Shown: in pieces, positions 15,085-22,441 of the stretch | Layout: every line of letters begins with the position of its first letter | Numbering within the stretch: the stretch's first letter is position 1 | Source of the DNA: Rubripirellula sp. | GTDB lineage: Bacteria > Planctomycetota > Planctomycetia > Pirellulales > Pirellulaceae | Length of the DNA: 38,741 bases | Assembly: GCA_029213145.1 (NCBI GenBank) | Contig: JARGNK010000052.1 | Location: 1 to 38,741, forward strand | Direction of reading: 5' to 3' | Program-made: the position numbers and the translations under genes | Notes under the pieces: generated by a model | Database searches by the model: none | What the model saw: only the letters and a program-made list of their open reading frames with translations | Told to the model about the DNA's origin: nothing

Positions 15085-15377
15085 GCGGTTCAGAGAAAAC
15101 ACCAATGGAGCGTGATGACACTCTCTCTCGGGCCAATATCGATCGCATCATTATGATGGCGTGGGAGGACCGGACCAGCTTCGACGCGATCCGACAACAG
15201 TTCGGACTTTCCCCGGGCGACGTAATCAAATTGATGCGTCGTGAAATGAAACCTAGCTCGTTCAAGATGTGGCGAAAACGAACTCAGGGACGAGTCACCA
15301 AACATGACTCCAGATTCGCACAGACGAGTGCTGGCAGCCAACCGCGCCGGTTTCGAGCCAAATCGCAACGAGGTTAG
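15063..15377 (+). CDS. TIGR03643/DUF2805 family protein
   Basis: This 104-residue protein contains the complete DUF2805 signature: 'IDRIIMMAWEDRTSFDAIRQ', 'FGLSPGDVIKLMRREMKPSS' and 'FKMWRKRTQGRVTKH'. The arrangement looks like a helix-turn-helix core with a basic C-terminal arm, so nucleic-acid binding is plausible but unproved. ATG 15063 overlaps the previous gene by 22 bp. ATG 15105 would start just before the conserved part and give 90 residues without overlap. The C-terminal 30 residues are basic and variable. Elsewhere this family is often reported near DASH-type cryptochrome/photolyase genes; none is visible here. Confidence 0.85.
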   Translation: MAREAEVSGSEKTPMERDDTLSRANIDRIIMMAWEDRTSFDAIRQQFGLSPGDVIKLMRREMKPSSFKMWRKRTQGRVTKHDSRFAQTSAGSQPRRFRAKSQRG

Positions 15378-15382
15378 CCGTC

Positions 15383-15574
15383 ATGGCCAAGATCAAGCGA
15401 GTTCGCACCAAGCCATGTTGCCGCTGCGAAGAAACCAATGACGTCCTCTACCGCGTCCGGATTGAAGCTGACGGTGATTGGATTTTTGTCTGCCCTACCT
15501 GCCTGGAGCGAGTCAAACCGGGAAATCCTCACTACCAATACGGCGGCACTTGGAAAAGTAAAAAACGGCATTGA
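15383..15574 (+). CDS. Small zinc-ribbon-like protein, third gene of the operon
   Basis: This is a 63-residue protein, MAKIKRVRTK followed by Cys12, Cys13, Cys15 and a second Cys37-P-T-Cys40 knuckle, ending in a basic tail (GGTWKSKKRH). The two CxxC-like pairs separated by about 21 residues suggest one bound zinc. The start is only five bases after the stop of the DUF2805 gene, so the three genes form one transcript. It is not the DUF2256 zinc protein (PVCGRPFTWRKKW type) that often accompanies DUF2805, and may be a functional substitute. Its role is unknown; nucleic-acid or ribosome association is a guess from size and charge. Confidence 0.75.
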   Translation: MAKIKRVRTKPCCRCEETNDVLYRVRIEADGDWIFVCPTCLERVKPGNPHYQYGGTWKSKKRH

Positions 15575-15697
15575 ACCCACAGACAGGACCGAATGCGTGA
15601 CTGCCCTCTGCTGCCGAAGATGCGGATGCAATCAGCCAACAAGTGGCTGGAGAGCAAGCTGTCTTATCTTCTAAAAAAAAGCCATCGGCCTCTTCGA

Positions 15698-17113
15698 TCA
15701 CCGCTGAAACTTATCGAACCAGCTTTGGACTTTGATACCTGCATGCTGGCTTGCCGGGATAAGCTTGGCCAACTCTTCTTTGGTCGTCTCATGCTCAGGA
15801 TCATTCGCCAAGTTGACCCATTCATTTGGATCGACCTTGTGATCGTAGAGTTCTTCGCTACCGTCTTCATAACGAATGTACCGCCAGCGTTCACTTCGTA
15901 TCGAGGTGTTTCCTTCTCCATAAGAAGAGATCGCAGCAGGTCGGGGTATCGATGGATCCGCAAGCTGCGGCTTCACCGATTTTCCATCCAACCAATCAGG
16001 AACATCGAGTCCCGCAAAATCCAATAGCGAAGGGTAAACGTCAATCAGGCTGGTTGGTTGCGTGCAGATACTGCCGGGTTTGATTCCTGGACCGCGCACG
16101 ATGAACGGGATGTGTGTGGTCTGTTCCCAAATCGCGCCCTTACACCAATGTTTCTTTTCACCCAAATGCCAGCCATGATCACTGACCAACATGACGTACG
16201 TTTCGCGTCCACGAGGATTCTCGTTCAACTGACGGATGAAGCGGCCAATCTGCTGATCAACAAAAGCGATCGATGCCTGATACGCGCGGATCGTGGCATC
16301 CCACTCATCATTAGCAACGATGAACTCGTGGTCGCTCAATCCATTGTGCAGCGGCTTGTGCGCATGGGTGCGAGCGAGGCGGCGGGCGAATTCTGGCATA
16401 TCCGCCCAATCATCCACCCCGTCCGGTTCTGCAGGACGCTGAATTGAATCGAGTGGAAATTCGTCAAACCATGGCTTGGGAACCTGCAGCGGACGATGAG
16501 GTCGAAAAAAACCAACCGACATAAATAGCGGCTTGTCCGTGACCGTCTGCCACTGCTGACCAGCCCACTGCGCAACCTTGTAGTCTCCCATCGCTTCGTC
16601 AGTGACATCCAAAGCATAGCCGTCATTGGGCGCACGCATGGCGTTGAAATTGTCTTCCCCTTTAGGCGGCTTGGGATCTCTTGGCCGCGGCAGCAACGCG
16701 TCCCCGACTTTGCCGGGATTTCCATGAAATACCTTTCCGCCACTTACAACCCGGTAACCATTCTCCATGAACCGCTGTTGCATACTGGGCGTCTTGATGC
16801 TCGTTTCATTGGGGCCTTTGGCGTTGAAATAGGTGCCTGTCTTGAAGGGATAGATCCCGTAATTGAGGCTGGTACGAGACGGCCGGCACTGAGGCGAATT
16901 GCAATAGGCCTGTGAAAAAAGCATACCACTGGCAGCAAGCGAATCGATGTTCGGCGATTTAGCATCAGGATGCCCGCCCAAGCAACCCAACCAATCATTC
17001 AGATCATCCACAATGATGAAGACAACGTCAGGTCGACTGTCCTCCGCTGCTGCACCTTTCCCCCAAGCGATCACCACCATCACGCAAAAGAAAACGTTCG
17101 TGAATTTGATCAT
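15698..17113 (-). CDS. Exported sulfatase of the iduronate-2-sulfatase type (C-R-P-S-R core)
   Basis: This 471-residue sulfatase begins at ATG 17113, which gives a classic signal peptide (hydrophobic residues 4-17, cleavage near GAAAED). Asp36-Asp37 (IIVDDLND) bind calcium and C76-R-P-S-R is the formylglycine core. '[30 protein letters not shown]' is the typical signature of the iduronate-2-sulfatase group (sulfatase subfamily S1_7). The group removes 2-O-sulfate from uronic-acid or similar sugars; the substrate here is probably an algal polysaccharide, by inference. An upstream in-frame ATG at 17179 would bury the signal peptide behind 22 residues and is not favoured. It is the first of three minus-strand sulfatases. 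Confidence 0.93.
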   Translation of the reverse strand: [471 protein letters not shown]

Positions 17114-17836
17114 GTCAGATTTACCCGTCTGGAAATTGCCGGTGGTTCGAACGCTGAATCCGTGTTCAGAAAGAACCACTCCTTCGTTCCGCTATTCTCA
17201 TCCGAGCCGACTCGCTCGGCAATCAGCCCATCAAGTCGCTGCCTGAAGCTCATCACATCCGCCAAATCCACAGCTCGCCCAAGCAATGCCGACCAACTCG
17301 CTCGTACGTTGCTTTGCCTGCTCATTCAGGACTTGCAGCTGATTTAATCGCAGAACCAATCCAGCACTCCAAGTGACTCATTTTTGACCCAGTAAATCAA
17401 ATTCGACGGTACGCTAGGCACCTGCCCGCAAACCTTGGCTGTGACACGTCGTTCCGAGCGCTGTGCAAAACAACTTGACTCAAGCCCAAGCTTAGCATTC
17501 AAGACGTGCGCGTAATGATCGCAAGGGTCAGTCAGCCCGCTACTCGCGGTAATGCAATCACTAGGAGCGTGTCATCCGACCGCTTCCACCAGAGTGACAG
17601 GTGAAATTCGAGCCGATGATTTTTAGGACGCAATGACCGCCATCCGAACGCGGCAGCCACCTCAACCAGCTCAACAGGAGTCCAACTTGAGTCCAACTTG
17701 AGTCACAAAAGTCACCTGGCGGGAACCCGCTTGCGATCGAGCCAGGATGAATGGCACAACTGCCGTTGGAAATGGTCGCCCGCGCAGGTGGCTACCACGA
17801 TTCGATTGAGCCAAACACCGCAACTGCTTCTTGCAA
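17114..17836. other. Intergenic region upstream of the iduronate-type sulfatase
   Basis: No gene is supported in these 720 bases. The part next to 17113 should contain the sulfatase promoter, though no clear hexamers stand out. A short 11-bp tandem duplication (GAGTCCAACTT, 17678-17699) is the only repeat I noted. Open frames present are short and in mixed phases. Confidence 0.4.
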
Positions 17837-18091
17837 TCAGGCTGCCTTCTTGATGAGGCCAATCAAGAACAGCAAGATGATCGCACCGATCGTCCCTCCG
17901 GCGATCTCATTGAGCATTGCGGAATTGAGCACGTTGAAGCTGCCAAATAATCCTCCAAAGACAAAGGCGCCGAGAATTCCAATGACGATATTCCCAAGTA
18001 GCCCAAACCCGTGACCTTTCACAATTTTGCCCGCCAGAAAGCCAGCAATTGCCCCGATCAAAAGCGCGACCATCAGTCCAGTTATATTCAT
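17837..18091 (-). CDS. GlsB/YeaQ/YmgE-family small membrane protein
   Basis: This 84-residue protein consists of three glycine-rich transmembrane helices: 'ALLIGAIAGFLAGKIVKG', 'GFGLLGNIVIGILGAFVFGGLF' and 'TIGAIILLFLIGLIKK'. This is the standard architecture of the 'transglycosylase-associated' GlsB/YeaQ family, linked to general stress responses in other bacteria. No enzymatic activity is established. ATG 18091 is chosen; a TTG two codons upstream (18097) is the alternative. It lies alone between two sulfatases on the same strand, with long gaps on both sides, so it probably has its own promoter. Confidence 0.9.
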   Translation of the reverse strand: MNITGLMVALLIGAIAGFLAGKIVKGHGFGLLGNIVIGILGAFVFGGLFGSFNVLNSAMLNEIAGGTIGAIILLFLIGLIKKAA

Positions 18092-18505
18092 CTTCAATTA
18101 TCCAGTCAGTTAGCATCGGCAGCTCGCGAACAACAGAACATCGCAATCAGAGCCGAAAGAAAGAGAGGGGCCCGATCACGCATCGCACCAAGTTTTCGCA
18201 GATTCTAGCCAGTCTCGCAAAAGAACACCACGAACCGAGAAACGCGAAAGTCGATCAATCGGCCCGTACGAAAGGGCTCCCCATTCGCGGGACGGAGCCC
18301 CCCTAGGGCAGCTCCCTCGGTCGCATTCTCAAAGAATGGCTGGCTTCCGAAAAACGATGGGCCTCGGAGAGACGGCTGGGCGTCTACCGGGAAGGAGTAC
18401 AACGGGCGGGAGGCAGCACAACCGGCGAAAGAACGTGATCAAAGGCTTTGCAACGCCTGGAGAATGCGTCCCGGAATCACCATTGAACATGATGACTTAC
18501 CTTGG
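18092..18505. other. Intergenic region between the GlsB and sulfatase genes
   Basis: This gap of about 410 bp holds the GlsB promoter region, a stem-loop at 18274-18300 and no gene I can support. Small open frames on both strands lack family resemblance. Confidence 0.4.
18274..18300 (-). terminator. Stem-loop downstream of the C-H-T-T-R sulfatase
   Basis: GGGCTCC (18274-18280) and GGAGCCC (18294-18300) form a perfect GC-rich 7-bp stem with a 13-base loop. Read on the minus strand, the stem is followed by TTT, so it could terminate transcripts from the sulfatase ending at 18506. The 206-bp distance and short T-run make this uncertain. Confidence 0.3.
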
Positions 18506-20074
18506 TTACTCACCGACCGAATCGGCATTCCAAATCTCCCACATCGCTGCCAATTCTTTGGCCTTTTGCGGGCGTTCCCCAGCGAGGTCATTCATTTCCG
18601 TAGGATCAGATTTCAAGTCATACAACTCCCACGACTTTCCAGCACGAATGGCTTTGAGATCGCCCTGACGAACCGCATTCGCCTTCTTAAAACGCCAGTA
18701 GATTTCCTGGTGGGGCTTGCGTTGCTTTCCTTGAAAGATCGGCAGAAGAGAAATACCGACTGGCGGCTTTGTTTGTTTGCTATGAATCTGCTGAGGATAT
18801 TCGGCTCCCGTGATATCCATGAAGGTCGCGGAGATGTCGATGATGTGCCCAACTTGGCCAGTCATTTTCCCTGGCTCGATCACACCGGGCCAGTGAGCAA
18901 TGAATGGCGTATGGGTTCCCCCTTCATAATCGGTCGACTTGAATTTTCGGAAAGGGGTATTGCTGGCGTTCGCCCACCCAACCGAAACCGTTCGATAGCT
19001 TTCGACGGGCCCAGGTGGAATGTCTGGAGTCGTATTGGGCTGCTCCGGGCATGCGCCGTTATCGGAAAGAAAAAGAATCAATGTGTTATCCCAATCACCA
19101 AGCTCTTTCACTTTGTTAAACAGTCGGCCCAGGTTTTGGTCAACACGGTCGATCATGGCACAATAAACCGCCATCTTTAGATCTTCTTCATCCTGTTGTT
19201 CGGCGGATAATTCATCCCATGCTTTCGATGCCCGCGGGGTGAGTTTGTGTTGCGGACCGATGATGCCCATTTCCTGCATGCGTTCGAAGCGTTGCTTGCG
19301 AATCACGTCCCAGCCGACTTTATATTTGCCACGATATTTTGCGATATCCACGGGCCAGGCGTGAAGCGGATAGTGCGGTGCAGTGTAGGGCAGATACAGC
19401 AGGTACGGCTGCTCATCGTCTTGGTATTCTTCAAGCCGTTCAATCGCGTAGGTCGTAAAGGCATCGGTCGTGTAAAAGTTTGGATCAGGATTGGTGTAAC
19501 CCATGATCAATTGATCTTCGATGGCCCAGCGCCGAATCCTCGTTTGACTCTTGCGGCCTGGAGCCCCCTCACCAGCTCGCGGCTCTAAACCAGGATTAAA
19601 AAAGTTGCAACAGCCATCGGCGAGCCCAAAATAACGATCGAAGCCACGCGTCGTCGGAAGTGGATCCTGATGCCATTTGCCGGCGATTAAGGTTCGGTAA
19701 CCAACCGTCTTCAAAACCTCCGCGATCGTGGCGCCATAGGCGAGGTCTTGGTCACCAATTTGATAGGCGTAGTTACCCGTCAGCAGCTCGGCACGCGTCG
19801 TATGACACTTCGCCGTGTTATAGAACTGGGTGAATCGAAGACCCTCATTCGCCAACTTATCGATATTCGGAGTTTGCACCTCACCGCCGTAGCAGCCAAT
19901 GTCCGAATACCCCATATCGTCGACCATGATCACGATAATGTTTGGCCGGGATCGATCAGCTTCTCGAACCGGCGTTGTCGCGATGGCGGAAATCCCGCTT
20001 ACAAAGAACGCGATCGCAAATGCCACTCCAGAAAGGATCTTACGGAGCAAAGAACAGCTGAGTCGCTTCGTCAT
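18506..20074 (-). CDS. Exported sulfatase with C-H-T-T-R core
   Basis: This 522-residue sulfatase of the arylsulfatase superfamily starts at ATG 20074. A signal sequence spans residues about 8-32 (basic n-region KRLSCSLLRK, then a hydrophobic stretch). Asp52-Asp53 (IMVDDMGYSDIGCYGGE) and C90-H-T-T-R-A provide the metal and formylglycine sites. The C-x-T-x-R form is typical of the S1_4-like group, in which Thr replaces the usual Pro/Ser. 'IAGKWH' and 'FLSDNGACPE' are the other active-site segments, and the C-terminal 'ELYDLKSDPTEMNDLAG' closes the fold. Substrate is unknown. An ATG at 20122 would add 16 residues before the signal peptide. Confidence 0.93.
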   Translation of the reverse strand: MTKRLSCSLLRKILSGVAFAIAFFVSGISAIATTPVREADRSRPNIIVIMVDDMGYSDIGCYGGEVQTPNIDKLANEGLRFTQFYNTAKCHTTRAELLTGNYAYQIGDQDLAYGATIAEVLKTVGYRTLIAGKWHQDPLPTTRGFDRYFGLADGCCNFFNPGLEPRAGEGAPGRKSQTRIRRWAIEDQLIMGYTNPDPNFYTTDAFTTYAIERLEEYQDDEQPYLLYLPYTAPHYPLHAWPVDIAKYRGKYKVGWDVIRKQRFERMQEMGIIGPQHKLTPRASKAWDELSAEQQDEEDLKMAVYCAMIDRVDQNLGRLFNKVKELGDWDNTLILFLSDNGACPEQPNTTPDIPPGPVESYRTVSVGWANASNTPFRKFKSTDYEGGTHTPFIAHWPGVIEPGKMTGQVGHIIDISATFMDITGAEYPQQIHSKQTKPPVGISLLPIFQGKQRKPHQEIYWRFKKANAVRQGDLKAIRAGKSWELYDLKSDPTEMNDLAGERPQKAKELAAMWEIWNADSVGE

Positions 20075-20637
20075 CGAGTTTACCTTTAGGCATAGTTGCA
20101 AGTTGGTGTAGCCAGATTCCACCGGTCACGTCCGAAGCTCGATGGTGCCTCAAGCATAAAGACTCCGAATATAAAGGGACACAGAGGTCACTTCAAAGTC
20201 TAATCTAGTTGTTGCCCTTATCCCCGCTGCTGCTCGCGGTTCTGCACATTCGTGATCAACAGTGTGACCTAAAAACGTCCCACCGCTTGAACGAGAACAA
20301 TGCATTGAAGAGTCATTCGAAAAACAGATCTGATTGCAAACAAGTACGCAAACAGACTTGAACTGGGTTTCAAGTCTTTCCGGTTCAATTCAACACAAAA
20401 GGAATCTGGATTCGGTCAAGAAACAACCTCCGAAAATCATCCAAACTCGCTCTCGAGCATGAACATTACTCTTTCACGGCATTTGTCCTTGCATGACATA
20501 AACCCCCGCGTTTGCTAATGCCATCCGCACGCGATCGACAAAGCATGCAACCAATTCAACTCCTGGCCTGAACCGCAACTTCGGCGAGACCGATCCTGAA
20601 AATTAGACGCCTTAGCCGAGGCGAGCCAACAGCTGAC
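20075..20637. other. Intergenic region between two sulfatase genes
   Basis: These 560 bases separate the start of one sulfatase from the end of the next. I see no gene, repeat array or convincing hairpin. The end near 20074 should include the promoter of the C-H-T-T-R sulfatase. Confidence 0.4.
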
Positions 20638-22041
20638 TCACTGCTTGGTGCTAGAAAGTCGAGTTTCCGCAAGTCGCCGTGCCGTCGTTTGAAATTGCTT
20701 CTTCATTTCGCGTTCTGAATCCGTCAGTTCCGCATTGTCCCGTTTCTCTCCATCAAACGGCCCCCGATAACGCGTTAACTTGGCGTCACTGCCATCGACT
20801 TTGGCGGCAAGAGAATACTGTTTGTTGCGAACCATCACCTGACCTCGATACCAGATGTAGATCCATTCCTTTTTTCGGTCACTCGCTTTGTCGACGAGCA
20901 CAGGCAAAAAACTCACCCCGTCACCGGGATCGTTCGGTGGCAATTCAGCACCAGTGACTTCACAAACGGTTGGCAACATATCGCAGAACTCGACCAGGTC
21001 ATCGACAACCCGACCAGGTTGCTTGATGCCCGCCGGCCAACTGGCAATCAACGGCACCCGTGTCCCCGCATCAGTCATGCTGCCCTTACCGCCGGCAACC
21101 TTGCGGCCATTCCAAGGGGTCACGATCGGTTTATCGGTACCGTTGTCACCAGTGAAAATCAGCAGCGTATTGTCACGCACACCAGACTTTTCTAACTGCG
21201 AAACAATTTGACCGACTGCCTTGTCAGCATAGGCGACCATGTCGCGAAAGTGCCGCTGCGGATCATTGCGATCCCCTTTATAAGTCGTCGAACCAAGCCG
21301 CTTGGGGTCCCAGTCCGTTGAATCAGGAGTTGGATCGAAAGGGCAGTGCGTCAGAATCATCGGGTAGTAAACGAGAAAGGGTGCTTCCCGATTCTTCTCA
21401 ATGAAATCGCAAATGAAGTCGGTACAGATCTGTGGTCCATATTCCCCACCGGTAAAATCTCTTGCCACACCATTGAATTCGAGCAACGGATTTACAAATC
21501 GTCGGTCGATCCGCTTGTCCTTGTCTTTCGATCTGCCGCTACGCGTGTGTTGCCACAGACAAGACTGCTCGAAGCCAAAATGCTGCGGTGAATCTTTCTG
21601 CTTGCCAAGCTGCCATTTGCCGGCAATGCATGTTGCATACCCGGCCGCCTTCAATTGGTGCGCGAACGTCGTCTGGTCGCGTTCCAACCGTCCAAACTGG
21701 ACGTAGTTACGAACGTTGTATTGACCGGTCATGATCTTCGTACGTGATGGCGTACAAATCGGATTTGAGAAGCAATTGGTGAAACGCACTCCCCGCGCCG
21801 CCAGCTTGTCAAGGTTGGGCGATTTGCACGATTCGCTTCCGTTCACCGAAAGAGCTTCAAACCCCATGTCATCTGCCATGATCAGCACAATATTGGGTCG
21901 ATCGGCCGCCTCCACCGAATCGGCACAAATCGTGGTTGCCCCGACCCACCCGACCCACCCGACCCACCCGACCAAGATCATCAAGATCGGCTGAAAGACA
22001 GCTCCCTGAAAGGTGGCAGTCTGAAATTTGGTCTGTTTCAT
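20638..22041 (-). CDS. Exported sulfatase with C-T-P-S-R core and a repeat in its signal peptide
   Basis: This 467-residue sulfatase has Asp57-Asp58 (IMADDMG), core C96-T-P-S-R, 'IAGKWQLGK' (Gln where many family members have His) and 'FTGDNGTDKPI'. The C-terminal 60 residues are shorter than in the other three enzymes. The hydrophobic part of the signal peptide contains GWVGWVGWVG, made by a 9-bp tandem repeat in the DNA. The start is ATG 22041; no better alternative exists. The Lys-x-x-Gln change in the second active-site segment occurs in some sulfatase subfamilies and may mark a different substrate range. It is divergent from the first PSCyt/PSD gene across a 400-bp gap. Confidence 0.92.
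   Translation of the reverse strand: MKQTKFQTATFQGAVFQPILMILVGWVGWVGWVGATTICADSVEAADRPNIVLIMADDMGFEALSVNGSESCKSPNLDKLAARGVRFTNCFSNPICTPSRTKIMTGQYNVRNYVQFGRLERDQTTFAHQLKAAGYATCIAGKWQLGKQKDSPQHFGFEQSCLWQHTRSGRSKDKDKRIDRRFVNPLLEFNGVARDFTGGEYGPQICTDFICDFIEKNREAPFLVYYPMILTHCPFDPTPDSTDWDPKRLGSTTYKGDRNDPQRHFRDMVAYADKAVGQIVSQLEKSGVRDNTLLIFTGDNGTDKPIVTPWNGRKVAGGKGSMTDAGTRVPLIASWPAGIKQPGRVVDDLVEFCDMLPTVCEVTGAELPPNDPGDGVSFLPVLVDKASDRKKEWIYIWYRGQVMVRNKQYSLAAKVDGSDAKLTRYRGPFDGEKRDNAELTDSEREMKKQFQTTARRLAETRLSSTKQ
21941..21976. repeat. 9-bp tandem repeat in a sulfatase signal-peptide region
   Basis: Three exact copies of CCGACCCAC plus a partial fourth encode the repeated Gly-Trp-Val of the signal peptide. 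Each copy adds or removes three residues of the hydrophobic core without a frameshift. Confidence 0.85.
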
Positions 22042-22441
22042 GGCTTCAATTCCTCTTCCTCAAAAAATGGCAGCCACGATCATACCCAAGCCTCAGTGTC
22101 ACGTCCGAAGGAATGCACAAGATTGATGCCAGATCACTCTTATTCCCTGGCTTCCCTGGCTTCCCTGGCAATTGCAATAATTCTCCCACGCGAAACTTTC
22201 CATTGTGCCGCCCTCATTGACCTGGCACTTGCAAACTTGATCTGACACTAGAAAACCCGCCAGTCTCAAAGAAGTATCGTTCCAAGGATGCAACGCTGGT
22301 ATACTGGGAGGAAGTTCCGGTGGAGCCATACGAGCACTTCCGAACCCCCTCGCCTGCCCCACCTAAACCGCCGTTCCCGCTCCCACTCCCTGCCGATCCA
22401 AACACGCTTGCGCGTCACGCGTTAGATTTGGTCGATTGCTT
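22042..22441. other. Divergent intergenic region between a sulfatase and the first PSCyt/PSD gene
   Basis: This gap of about 400 bp should carry both promoters. It holds the 9-bp repeat at 22143-22169 and C-rich short repeats near 22340-22395, but no gene I can support. Shared regulation of the two exported enzymes is possible but not shown. Confidence 0.4.
22143..22169. repeat. Three tandem copies of TTCCCTGGC
   Basis: Exact 9-bp repeat, three copies, in the divergent gap. It is not in a credible reading frame. Confidence 0.8.
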
